This document shows positions 55,154 through 63,926 of a stretch of 64,000 nt of DNA, piece after piece. The notes beneath the pieces were generated by a model. That model was given only the letters and a program-made list of their open reading frames with translations, ran no database searches and was not told where the DNA came from. The position numbers and the translations under genes were made by a program. This DNA comes from Gordonibacter sp. An230 (lineage in GTDB: Bacteria > Actinomycetota > Coriobacteriia > Coriobacteriales > Eggerthellaceae): the NCBI RefSeq assembly GCF_002159915.1, contig NZ_NFJP01000012.1, positions 54,704 to 118,703 of the forward strand, read 5' to 3'. Numbering within the stretch: the stretch's first letter is position 1; the number at the start of each line of letters is the position of its first letter.

Positions 55154-55808
55154 TCATCGTCCCGCGGACTGGCGCGCTTTCGCGCGTGCTTGCGATAAGG
55201 AGCGGGCCGCGTGCGCGAGGAGTTCGACCCCGCCGTCATGTGCGCTTTCGCGCGCGATAAGGAGCCGTTCGCTTTGCCCGGAGTGAGGGTCGGGGGAGGT
55301 GCGCTTTCGCGTGCGCGATAAGGAGCCGAAGCCCGTGTGCAGGTTGCACGATATTACCGTGTGCGCTTTCGCGCGTGCGCGCGATAAGGGGCCATGACGC
55401 CCAGATCGCGGGCGTTCGCAGTCTTCAGCGTTCGCTTTCGCGCGTGCTCGCGATAAGGGGCTGTTGCCGCGGCGGAGGCGCTCGCGCCTTCCATGGGCGA
55501 TGTTCGTATAGGTATGCGAGGAAGAGCCCAGGAGGGCCGCTGTTTGCGCGTGTCTGCGAAGTTGCGTGCTCATGCTCGTGAGAAGGGGCTTGCGCCGTCG
55601 GAAAGCCGAACGTCGAGCCGGGAAGACGCTCGTGCGTCTCGCGGAAAGAGCGGGGTCCTGCGTGCATTGAGGGTGCGGTTGCCTTCTCGCCATGCTTTTT
55701 CTGTAGAGGATTCTCACGCAGCTAGGCCGGACAGGTTTGTGTTACTATGAATCGTTGCCGCGCATGGGACGCGGCAGAGAGTAGAGAAACCGCGCAAAGG
55801 GGTTTGCT

Positions 55809-56882
55809 TTGTTTGGAATCGGTGGATTCGAGCTTTTCCTCATCCTGCTGTTCGGGTTCCTCATCTTCGGGCCCGACAAGCTGCCGGCCATGGCGAAGAC
55901 GCTGGGGAAGGCCATCAGTAAGTTCAGAAGCGCCCAAGAGGAGATGAACAAGGTCATCAAGACGGAAGTCTACGACCCGAGCTCCGACGAGCCGTTCAAG
56001 AACCCGCTCGAAGCCCTTTCGAAGGTTGCCGAGGGGGAGAAGAAGCAGGGAAAGACCGAGAGCTTCTCCGAGCGCAAAGCGAGATACGACAAGGAGCGTG
56101 CCGCGAAGAAGGCGGCCGAGGCCAAGAAAGCCGAAACCGCAGCGTCCGCGACGACGGGCGCGGTCGCCGGGGCTGCGGCGGCGAAGACGCCCGTCAAGTC
56201 CGATGGGTCGGCTGCGAAGCCCTCGAAAGAAGCTGACGCGGGCAAGGATGCGGCAAAACCCGCTGCCAAGCCGAAGCCCTCGCCTGACGAGCTGTACGGC
56301 ACGAAGCCCAAGGTGACGACATCGGCGGCGAAGTCCGAGTCAGCCGCCAAGCCCGTCGCCTCCGGGTCGGCGACGTCTCGATCGGAGGATTCCTCTGCGT
56401 CCGCCGCCAAGTCCGGCGGTTCGCCCTCGACGCCTGTAGAGCCTGCCGCATCTGCCAAAGCGCAGACGGCCGCCCAAGGAAAAGCCGCGAGCTCCTCCCG
56501 GTCCGCGGCCGCGAAGCCTGCCGCTGGCGCGTCCTCCGCTTCCGGGTCTGCGGCCGCGAAGCCCGCAGCGTCGAGGCCTGCGGCTGCGAAGGCCTCGACT
56601 GCCGCTCGGGCGACGGGCTCGGCCACCAGGACGGCCTCCAAATCTGCGGCGCCCAGATCCGCTGCCGCCAAGTCCGCGGCGTCCTCTTCGTCGGCCGCAA
56701 AATCTGCGACCGCCAAGTCGACGGCGCGCAAACCCGCCGCCAAAACCGATGCGGAGAAGGCTGCCGCGCGTTCGGCGGCGGCGAAGAAAGCTGCCGCAAC
56801 ACGTGCCGCCAATCGCAAGAAGGCCGCCGAAGCGGCCGCCAAGGCTGAAGCGGCATCCACGACCGAGAAGGGGGAGAAGTAA
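55809..56882 (+). CDS. tatB: TatA/TatB-family translocase subunit with long Ala/Lys/Ser tail
   Basis: This protein supplies the receptor or pore partner of TatC for export of folded proteins. Residues 1-55 are a standard TatB/TatA module: membrane helix FGIGGFELFLILLFGFLIFG, hinge PDKLP, amphipathic helix MAKTLGKAISKFRSAQEE. The remaining ~300 residues are a low-complexity tail of Ala, Lys, Ser and Pro (blocks like SAAAKPAA, KSAA), resembling histone-H1-like tails and much longer than usual. The start is TTG at 55809 with AAAGGGG upstream. TatC follows three bases after the stop. Confidence 0.88.
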   Translation: MFGIGGFELFLILLFGFLIFGPDKLPAMAKTLGKAISKFRSAQEEMNKVIKTEVYDPSSDEPFKNPLEALSKVAEGEKKQGKTESFSERKARYDKERAAKKAAEAKKAETAASATTGAVAGAAAAKTPVKSDGSAAKPSKEADAGKDAAKPAAKPKPSPDELYGTKPKVTTSAAKSESAAKPVASGSATSRSEDSSASAAKSGGSPSTPVEPAASAKAQTAAQGKAASSSRSAAAKPAAGASSASGSAAAKPAASRPAAAKASTAARATGSATRTASKSAAPRSAAAKSAASSSSAAKSATAKSTARKPAAKTDAEKAAARSAAAKKAAATRAANRKKAAEAAAKAEAASTTEKGEK

Positions 56883-56885
56883 GCC

Positions 56886-57668
56886 ATGCCCATCGGACCG
56901 GCACGTATGCCCCTGTTCGACCACCTCGGCGAGCTGCGCATGCGTCTTGTGCGCATCGTCGTCTGCTTGTTCGTTTCCGTCATGGTGTTCTACTGGGCCA
57001 CGCCCACCATCATCCACATTCTGACGATACCCATCGAGCCCTACCTGCCGCAAGGGGGTATGGAGTCGCTCACGGTGCTCAGCCCCTTCGAGGCGTTCGC
57101 CATACGCTTCAAGGTGGCGCTGTGGGTATCGGCGGTGGTGTGCTCGCCCGTCATCCTGTGGCAGATCCTCGCGTTCTTCCTGCCCGCCCTCAAGCCGAGC
57201 GAGCGCAAATGGTTCGTCCCCACCTTCGCGGCTGCGGTGGCGCTGTTCATATTCGGTGCGGTGTTTTGCTACTTCGTCATCCTCGATCCGGCGTTCCAGT
57301 TTCTGACGGGCCAGGCCGAAGGTTTCGCTGTCGTGGTGGCGCAGGCCAGCGCGTACATCGACACCATCATCAAGTTCGAGATCGGGTTCGGGTTCGCCTT
57401 CGAGCTGCCTATCATCGTGTTCTTCCTGGTGGTGTGGGAGATCATCCCGTACCGGAAGCTGCGCAGCGCGTGGCGCACCGTCTATGTGGTGCTCATGGTC
57501 ATCTCGGCCATGGTGACGCCGGATGCCTCGCCGGTGACCATGCTGCTGCTGTTTGCCGCGATGGTGGCCATGTACGAGGTCAGCTTGCTGCTGTCGCGCG
57601 TCATCTTGGCCAAGCGCATCAAGCAGCAAAACGAGAAGCTCGACGCCGAGGAGGCCGAGGGGCAGTAA
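56886..57668 (+). CDS. tatC: Sec-independent protein translocase TatC
   Basis: TatC is the six-helix membrane receptor for twin-arginine signal peptides. The 260-residue protein begins MPLFDHLGELRMRL, carries the LSPFEAFAIRFK segment and the conserved Glu in FEIGFGFAFELPI, and has six hydrophobic helices. It is the second gene of the tatBC pair. It would handle the two Tat-signal flavoproteins in this window. A hairpin (57744-57772) follows the stop. Confidence 0.96.
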   Translation: MPIGPARMPLFDHLGELRMRLVRIVVCLFVSVMVFYWATPTIIHILTIPIEPYLPQGGMESLTVLSPFEAFAIRFKVALWVSAVVCSPVILWQILAFFLPALKPSERKWFVPTFAAAVALFIFGAVFCYFVILDPAFQFLTGQAEGFAVVVAQASAYIDTIIKFEIGFGFAFELPIIVFFLVVWEIIPYRKLRSAWRTVYVVLMVISAMVTPDASPVTMLLLFAAMVAMYEVSLLLSRVILAKRIKQQNEKLDAEEAEGQ

Positions 57669-57743
57669 GCGGGAGAGGCGAAGAGGCAGAGCGAATCGCT
57701 TTGCGTCTTGCCTCGCTCGCCATCGACCCCGTTTCAAACGAGA

Positions 57744-57772
57744 GGCGGCCCGTCGCGGTGCGACGGGCCGCC
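57744..57772. terminator. Hairpin after tatC
   Basis: The 12-bp stem GGCGGCCCGTCG / CGACGGGCCGCC has a 5-nt loop and no U tract. It separates tatBC from hypAB. Confidence 0.6.
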
Positions 57773-57897
57773 GCGCGCATGTTGGGCGCGCATATCGCGG
57801 CGTTCGCGTGCCGTTCGCGCAACGCCGTGCGCACGGGGGCCGCGCTTGGGCTACCATGAACGCGGACATGCAAGCACGATCACGAAGAAGGAGCGCC

Positions 57898-58278
57898 ATG
57901 CACGAGCTGGGAATCATGACCGGCGTGATGGACGCGGTGACCGCTTCGGCCGAGCGGGCAGGCGCGACGCGCGTGCTCAAGGTGAGCCTGGCGGTGGGCG
58001 AGATGACCGAGGCTATCGAGGACGCGCTCGTGTTCGCGTTCGAGGCGCTGGTCGAGCAGCGGGAGTACGCGCTGTGCGCGGAAGCCGAGCTTGAGATTGC
58101 CATGATCAAGCCGAGAAGCCGGTGCCTTGAGTGCGGCGAGGAGTACGAGCACGACCGCTTCCATATGCTGTGCCCGCGCTGCGGCAGCTTCGCCACCGAG
58201 CTTATCGCGGGTCGGGAGCTTCACATCGACAGCATCGAGGTGGACATTCCCGATGAAGCGGATGCCTCCAATGCCTGA
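57898..58278 (+). CDS. hypA: Hydrogenase nickel incorporation protein HypA
   Basis: HypA delivers nickel to [NiFe]-hydrogenase with HypB. The 126-residue protein starts MHEL (His2 and Glu3 bind nickel) and has the zinc site CLECGEEYEHDRFHMLCPRCGS. GAAGGAGC precedes the ATG. hypB follows 81 bases later. The other hyp genes and the hydrogenase itself are not in the window. Confidence 0.94.
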   Translation: MHELGIMTGVMDAVTASAERAGATRVLKVSLAVGEMTEAIEDALVFAFEALVEQREYALCAEAELEIAMIKPRSRCLECGEEYEHDRFHMLCPRCGSFATELIAGRELHIDSIEVDIPDEADASNA

Positions 58279-58359
58279 AGACGCTCGGACGCTCGCGCGA
58301 CTTCGCGCCTGCTGCGGGCAAACGGTCCAAGCAACGCTGAGAAACGTAAAGGAGCAGCG

Positions 58360-59013
58360 ATGAAGATAGATCTGAAGCAACCCATCCTTCAGAAGAACGA
58401 CGCGATAGCCTCCGAGCTGCGCGCGCGGTTCGCCGAGAACAAGGTGTTCGTGCTCGACCTCTTGGCCAGCCCCGGCTCGGGCAAGACGTCCACCATTCTG
58501 GCCACCATCGACGCGCTGCGCGACGAGTTCAACATCGCCGTCATCGAGGGCGACATCGCCAGCAACGTGGACGCCGAGCGCATCAAGGCCCAGGGCATCC
58601 CCGCCGTGCAGATCAACACGGGCGGCGCATGCCACCTGGAGAGCGCCATGCTCAAGCGCGCCGTGGACGTGCTGGACCTCGCGCGCCTGGACCTCATCAT
58701 CGTGGAGAACGTGGGCAACCTCGTGTGCCCCACGGATTTCGACCTAGGAGAGAACGCCAAGGTCATGATCCTGTCCGTGCCCGAGGGCGATGACAAGCCC
58801 CTCAAGTACCCCGGCGTGTTCCAGGTGGCCGAGGCCGTGGTGCTGAACAAGGTGGACACCCTGCCCGTGTTCAACTTCGACCGCGAGGCGTTCGAGGACG
58901 CTGTGCGCCAGCTGAATCCGCAGGCCCCCATCTTCCCCATCGCCGCCACGAAGGGCGAGGGCGTGGAGGCCTGGGCCGAATGGCTGGCCGACCGCATCCG
59001 GGAGATCCAGTAA
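58360..59013 (+). CDS. hypB: Hydrogenase nickel incorporation GTPase HypB
   Basis: HypB is the GTPase that drives nickel insertion into hydrogenase. The 217-residue protein has the P-loop LASPGSGKTST (35-45), the metal-site motif INTGGACHLE, and the GTP-specificity motif LNKVD. It lacks a His-rich N-terminal nickel store and the CxxCGC motif, as in shorter HypB forms. AAAGGAGC precedes the ATG. Confidence 0.95.
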   Translation: MKIDLKQPILQKNDAIASELRARFAENKVFVLDLLASPGSGKTSTILATIDALRDEFNIAVIEGDIASNVDAERIKAQGIPAVQINTGGACHLESAMLKRAVDVLDLARLDLIIVENVGNLVCPTDFDLGENAKVMILSVPEGDDKPLKYPGVFQVAEAVVLNKVDTLPVFNFDREAFEDAVRQLNPQAPIFPIAATKGEGVEAWAEWLADRIREIQ

Positions 59014-59471
59014 CGAAGGAGCGCCTGCAACCGGGCTGAAGCGATCGGCGCCCATACCGGCTGCAACGACAGGCGCGGTCGGAAGGCTGGCGCAAGGGCG
59101 CGGGCGCGCGGTGCCGCTCCTGCGTCGAGGCGCCGCGGGGCTTCGCGAAAGCTCTGGGTTTTCCGACGCGGGCATCGGGCTGTCGGGCCGCGTGGGCTTC
59201 GGCATCGCGGCGGTGACGTGCGCGGATGCGCTCGACGCTGATCGCGCGCGGCGTGCCGTGGCTTGCGATGCGTCGGGCTGATGGTTTCGCTCGCACGTTT
59301 GGGCGGCTGCGATCGGTCGGTCTGCGAGGACGGCGACCGTTTTGCAGCAAGGCGGTTTCGATTCGCCGGCCGATCGCGGGGCAAGGGAGGCGAGGATCGG
59401 CGGCCGTTCTTGCTTGCCGCAGGGCGCCGCGACGCCTCGCGTGTGGCATGGACGATCTGTGGGAGGAAGCT
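59014..59471. other. Gene-less gap before nadE
   Basis: I see no gene in these ~460 bases; frames on both strands are Arg-rich and unlike any family. GGGAGGA at its end is the nadE ribosome site. Confidence 0.45.
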
Positions 59472-60449
59472 ATGGAAGCGAAAGACCAGTACCGGGCGTG
59501 TGTGGAGGGATTGCGCTCGTTCATGGCGGATGCGGGATTCTCCGATGCGGTCGTCGGGTTGTCGGGCGGCATGGACTCGAGCGTGGTGGCCGTTATGTGC
59601 GTCGATGCGCTCGGGGCCGATCACGTGCACGGCGTGTTGCTGCCGGGGCCTTACTCCAGCGCCCATTCTGTGGAGGATGCCGAGGCGCTCGCGCGCAATC
59701 TGCGCATCGACGTGAGCACTGTCTCCATCGTTGAGCCGTACGAGGCGTTCGCGCGGACGCTTGCTTTTGCATGCGGAGGCGCGCTCGCGGGGCTTGCTGC
59801 CGAGAACACCCAGGCGCGCTGCCGTATGGTGTGCCTCATGGCGCTTTCGAATGCGCACGGCTGGATGCTCGTGAACACCGGCAACAAGAGCGAAGCGTAC
59901 ACGGGCTATAGCACGCTGTACGGCGATACGGCCGGAGCGTTCGCCCCCATCGGCGGGCTGTACAAGACCGACGTGTACGCGGTGGCTCGCTGGCGCAACG
60001 GCGAGGAAGGAATGCGAGAGTACGTCTCGAGGCGCCCTTCGGATGCGGACGTGCCCCGCGGATCTGAAAGGGAAACGCGGGCCGCTGCGCTTGAAGCCGC
60101 TTCGGGAGGACGGGAAGGCGATGCCCTTGGAGAGGCGGGGGGCGTCGTATCGTGCGCGTTGCCTTCCGGGTCTTTGAACGCGGTGCCGCCCATACCCGAG
60201 CGCGTGTTCGCGAAACCTCCGAGTGCAGAGCTTGCTCCCGGCCAAGAGGACGAGAGGAGCCTCGGCGTCGATTACGCCACGCTCGATGCGCTTCTGCATG
60301 CGCACGTCGAACGAGGTTTGGGCGTGGAGGCGCTTGTGGGCGAAGGTTTTGACGAAGCGCTGGTGAAGCGCGTGCTCTCGCGTGCTGCTGCGACTGCGTT
60401 CAAGCGCGCCCTCGAGCCGCCTGCTCCCGATGCAAAGTTCTATGGGTGA
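59472..60449 (+). CDS. nadE: NAD(+) synthase, ammonia-dependent type
   Basis: NadE amidates deamido-NAD to NAD+ using ATP. The 325-residue protein has the PP-loop GLSGGMDSSVVA (29-40), LLPGPYSSAHSVEDA and the conserved NTGNKSEAYTGYSTLYGD and APIGGLYKTDVYALAR-like segment. There is no glutaminase domain, so ammonia is the likely nitrogen donor. Residues about 186-238 are an Ala/Gly/Glu-rich insert before PERVFAKPPSAEL, which is absent from typical enzymes. The start at 59472 is chosen for GGGAGGA just upstream; an ATG eight codons earlier has no ribosome site. Confidence 0.92.
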   Translation: MEAKDQYRACVEGLRSFMADAGFSDAVVGLSGGMDSSVVAVMCVDALGADHVHGVLLPGPYSSAHSVEDAEALARNLRIDVSTVSIVEPYEAFARTLAFACGGALAGLAAENTQARCRMVCLMALSNAHGWMLVNTGNKSEAYTGYSTLYGDTAGAFAPIGGLYKTDVYAVARWRNGEEGMREYVSRRPSDADVPRGSERETRAAALEAASGGREGDALGEAGGVVSCALPSGSLNAVPPIPERVFAKPPSAELAPGQEDERSLGVDYATLDALLHAHVERGLGVEALVGEGFDEALVKRVLSRAAATAFKRALEPPAPDAKFYG

Positions 60450-61283
60450 GCATCCGTCGCGGTGCCGTGCGAGGCTTTCCGGAGCTGCGTATCGCTTTTG
60501 GAAGGTTTGAGGGGGGCGGGCTTGCGATGTGCGTCATCGCTGTTCGGACGGTAGGGGCGTGGCTGCGACGGGAGGGGGCTCGCGATGTGCGGCCCATGTC
60601 CGTTCCGAAGGCGTGCTGCCCTTCGAGATGGGGGCCGAAAGCGTTTCGAGGGCGGTGCGCGGTCGGTGTCTCGCGGCGCATTGCGCGATCTCGCATGCGC
60701 GGATGCGGCGTCCGTTAAGTCGGCTTCGCGGGCGCTTCGAGCGATTTTCCGTTGGCTCACATGCGCGGGTAGCGGCAGGAACGCCTTGCGAACGCTCGGT
60801 GCGCAGCCGACGCCCTGCGTTTGCCGAGGTTGCGCACGAGGGTCGCGTCGCTTGTGCGGACGTGCAAGCGAGCGGGGGTTCTGAATCGCTTCTCGAGCGC
60901 GCAGTCGACTCCCTGCGTTTGCAGAGGCTGCGTGCGTTTCGCAGCGCTCGTCGAGGGAGCGCGGATGGAGACCAGGGTGCTTGCCAAGGCCGCACCCGCG
61001 CAGTGCTTGCGTCGGCGGGGATGTTCCGCAGCGCTCATCGGGGATGCGTGCGCGGCTGGTGTTCTGCGGCGGTTGCGAGAAGGGCGGCGAAGGCGCCCTC
61101 CTTCCAATCTCCCGGTCTTCTTCGTTGGCGATGCGCACCAAGCACAAAGGTCGCGACGTGCTGCGAAAAAGCAGAGCTTTGCGTAGATTGCATGGCGGAT
61201 TCCGCAGAGCGTTGACGTTTGCGGGTGGCTTCTTCCTATACTGAGCGAACGTCCCAGAATCATGTGAGAGAGGTCTTTCCGCC
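60450..61283. other. Gene-less region with ~95-bp spaced degenerate repeats and the flavoprotein promoter
   Basis: No intact gene is seen. Related ~30-base sequences sharing CCCTGCGTTTGC recur near 60804 and 60901, and a CGCAGCGCTCGTCG-type end recurs near 60934 and 61024. TTGACG (61213-61218) and TATACT (61238-61243), 19 bases apart, form a good promoter for the flavoprotein. Confidence 0.5.
61213..61243 (+). promoter_or_regulatory. Promoter of the second flavoprotein gene
   Basis: TTGACG and TATACT are separated by 19 bases, and the ATG lies about 40 bases downstream of the -10. Confidence 0.65.
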
Positions 61284-62807
61284 ATGAAGCGCCGCGGATT
61301 CTTCAAGCTCGCCGGCATGTCGGCTGCCGCCTTTGCGGCGAGCGGCGTGCTTGCCGCGTGCGGAGCTGGCCAGCTGCCGGCGGATCCTCTGCGTTCAGGT
61401 TCCGACGAGGGCGGAGGCAACCCGAGCGTTGCGGGAGACTCCGGGGTGTCGTTCTCGTCGGAGGTGGACGTGCTCGTGGTGGGCAGCGGAATCGCCGGGC
61501 TCTCTGCGGCCATGGCTCCGGCCGAGGCAAAGCGTTCGGTGCTGGTTGTAGACAAGCTCGATCTTCTGGGAGGGGAGAGCTACGAAGCGAACGGCGTTAT
61601 GCGCGTGGCCGGCAGCGCCGTTCAGCAGCGGGCCGGGCTGCATGCCACGGTGGCCTCTGAGTGGCGCGCACGCAAAAAGGAGCTCGAGGCTGCGGGCACG
61701 ACCGATTTCGAATTTGCCCGCACGTTGTTCGAAGCGGCGACTTCCTGGGCCGATCATCTGGCAGATGAGTATGGCGCTCAGTTCGCTGATCCTGCCGAGT
61801 ACGCTCAGGACGACTGCAACACCTCGGTCTTGTTGCCGAAAGGCGGCCTTGGCGACATGGAGAGCGTCATGGTGCCCCTGCGCGATGGTCTGGCGAGCAA
61901 GGGCGTGTCGTTCCTGACAGGGTTGAGGGCGAAGGCGTTCATCTTGGACGAGGAGTCTGAGGTGTGCGGCATGAGGTTCGTTGCGAACGAGGGCGGATCG
62001 ATGACGGACGTGCGAGCGCGCTGCATCGTGATGGCCACGGGAGGCTTCGTCAGCAATCAGGCGCTTGTGCACGCTTACACGCCCGACCGTGAGCGCGCAG
62101 GGTGTTACACCGTCGCGTCGATGGGCGAAGGGCAGCTTCTGTGCGCGAGCATTGGGGGGCAGCTGACGGGCATGGACAAGGCTGCACCCCTCACGGGTGA
62201 TCTGCCGCAGGTGTCGGCATGGAGTCTGTTCGGTCCCGTTGCCGCCGTGGACACGCAGGGCGTGCGCTTCGCGCGCGAGGACGGCAGCGGCGCGACGGCC
62301 GACGCCTGTTTCGAGGACGAGCGCGGTCTTTGGTGGACGGTGTTCGACGGACAACTTTCCGAGAGCAGCCAATCGCGCAGCATTGCGGAATTGACCAGCA
62401 AGAACGCCAAACGGATTGCGGGCCCGTGCGACGATGAGGATGCGCTTGCCGGCCAAATGGGAGTTCCCGCCGACAAGCTGAAGGCCACGCTCGAGCGTTA
62501 CAACGAGCAGGCGCGGGCCGGGAAAGACGACGACTTCGGCCGTACGTTGTTCCTCAAGCCGCTCGAAGCGCCCTTTTACGCGGTCAAACAGCAGCCGATG
62601 CGCTACCGTTCACGGGGCGGGGCGGCGACCGATGGGATGGGGCGCCTGCTGAACGCCACCGGCGCGCCCATTTCACGGGTGTACTGCTGCGGAGCCGTGG
62701 CAAACGGCGGCTCCGACGGGTTGGCATCCAACGGCGCATTCGGCATGCTGGCGGGTCAGGCCGTTGCAAGCTTTCTGGCTGAGGAAGATGGGCGGGAAAA
62801 CGCCTGA
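61284..62807 (+). CDS. Tat-exported FAD-dependent oxidoreductase (FrdA/urocanate-reductase-like), no FMN domain
   Basis: The 507-residue protein has a Tat signal (KRRGFFKLAG) with a lipobox-like VLAAC, so it is probably a membrane-attached exported lipoprotein. The FAD fold follows (VDVLVVGSGIAGLSAAMAPAEAKRSVLVVDK), with GGESYEANGVMRVAG and the C-terminal DGLASNGAFGMLAGQAVA typical of the fumarate reductase flavoprotein family. Unlike the one at 48.8 kb it lacks an FMN-binding domain and an adjacent LuxR gene, so it needs another electron donor. The substrate is unknown. A strong promoter lies upstream. Confidence 0.9.
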   Translation: MKRRGFFKLAGMSAAAFAASGVLAACGAGQLPADPLRSGSDEGGGNPSVAGDSGVSFSSEVDVLVVGSGIAGLSAAMAPAEAKRSVLVVDKLDLLGGESYEANGVMRVAGSAVQQRAGLHATVASEWRARKKELEAAGTTDFEFARTLFEAATSWADHLADEYGAQFADPAEYAQDDCNTSVLLPKGGLGDMESVMVPLRDGLASKGVSFLTGLRAKAFILDEESEVCGMRFVANEGGSMTDVRARCIVMATGGFVSNQALVHAYTPDRERAGCYTVASMGEGQLLCASIGGQLTGMDKAAPLTGDLPQVSAWSLFGPVAAVDTQGVRFAREDGSGATADACFEDERGLWWTVFDGQLSESSQSRSIAELTSKNAKRIAGPCDDEDALAGQMGVPADKLKATLERYNEQARAGKDDDFGRTLFLKPLEAPFYAVKQQPMRYRSRGGAATDGMGRLLNATGAPISRVYCCGAVANGGSDGLASNGAFGMLAGQAVASFLAEEDGRENA

Positions 62808-63752
62808 GCCAACTTGCGGGCGAAGGTCGGCGGCTTCAGTTCTTTTGTCGTCCCGTCATGATCCAAAATGATCGCTTTGATAAACGGTTGCTTTGGGCTG
62901 CGATGCGACGAAGCGCCTTTCTGAGAACGCTTTGCGGCCTCCGCCGACGGCGCGGGTTGGCCGCCGGAGGCCGCGCGGCGCCCCCCGGTCTCGCCGGAAG
63001 GCCCCCGCGCCCGGCGGGGCGGCCCCCGGCCTCGCCGGGCGCGGGGGCGGGGGCGCGGCATGGAATCTGCGAGCGCCGGCCCGTGCCGTTCTGTGTCCGG
63101 CGGCGGACGCGTTGCTTCGCTGCCAAGCCATGATTGTCACAGCGCCCGCCTCGGGGCAGAAAGGCATCATCCCAGGATGCAACGTTGTCGAGTTGTCCGG
63201 GAGAATCTGCGGGCTAGATCGTGGGCCAGATCAAAGCAATGGGTATTGTGGGAAGTGCGGACTGGTCGGCATGTTCTGGTTGGCGATGGCCGACGACCCG
63301 GCCGTCGGTACGCCCAACGAACCATCCGCTGCCGAGGCGCGACTGCTCCGCCCTCGTGAGGAAAGGGTGCGATACGTTTAACCCTCGATGTTGGTCGTGC
63401 CGGTGCCGTGGCCGCTCCTTCGACGCCGGAATCCCGGTGCTGATCGGCTGTTTCGAACCGCTGATTCTGTGCGGATGGGGTTTGCTGCGTGCATGTCCGA
63501 CGCGCTGCCACTCCACGGGGCGGCGCGCCGTGTCGGGGCGTCGCCCCGTGCCGCCTGGCGTATGGAGGGGGCGCGTGCGCGAGAACGTAGGATGCGGGCT
63601 GCCGTCCTTGCGGGACGACTCTCGCGAGATCGGCAAGGCGCGCTTTCACGAGCCTCTGTCGGATGCCGACTCGAGGCTGGGGCGGGGTCCATCGTGCCGG
63701 CCGTGATGCGGGGTCTGCGGAATTGAGCAAGAAGGCGTGAGCTTTGCGCGGG
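62808..63752. other. Gene-less region with strong GC hairpins
   Basis: I see no intact gene. The stem GCGGCCTCCG / CGGAGGCCGC (62935-62944 with 62965-62974) and a perfect 16-bp stem GCCCCCGCGCCCGGCG (63001-63016 with 63033-63048) follow the flavoprotein and may end its transcript. The rest is uniform GC-rich sequence. Confidence 0.45.
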
Positions 63753-63920
63753 ATTAGCAAGTTGGACGAGCGACTCCTCGAGCTAATCGATGGAGCCGAA
63801 GACTAGCCGAGTGTCTCCGCGGCGCTCGACGCGAGGCCGCTGGGAGCGCGTTTGGTCGCAACCGACGGGGGCATTACGGCTTTGGCTCGTGAGGGTTGGA
63901 CCGCACGAGGTTCGTCCAAG
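63753..63920 (+). pseudogene. Possible coding remnant with internal stop
   Basis: One frame reads ISKLDERLLELIDGAED, then TAG at 63804-63806, then SAALDARPLGARLVATDGG and on to the poly-G. The composition fits a real protein and the stop interrupts it, so this may be a decayed gene; no family is recognised. Confidence 0.25.
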
Positions 63921-63926
63921 CGAGGG

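Larger units (their letters stand above)
54411..55588. repeat. 65-bp-period array of palindromic repeats with unique inserts (array 2)
   Basis: About 17 copies of a degenerate palindromic repeat, consensus GCGCTTTCGCGCGTGCGCGC then GATAAGGRG, begin at 54411, 54477, 54541, 54584 (short), 54646, 54712, 54781, 54843, 54909, 54976, 55044, 55099, 55174, 55242, 55301, 55363 and 55433, with a decayed one near 55564. Spacing averages about 64 bases. The 30-45-base inserts differ from one another. One is a 16S rRNA fragment, one is a parS site, and several translate sensibly (for example TPYDKTGVNLL, RVREEFDPAVM, TLKTANARDLGVM). No cas, reverse transcriptase or integrase gene is adjacent. Confidence 0.8.

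Noticed and set aside
54411..55588. Ordinary CRISPR array call
   Set aside because: Repeats vary in sequence and length, inserts look host-derived, and there are no cas genes, leader or conserved repeat ends. I list it as a repeat array instead.
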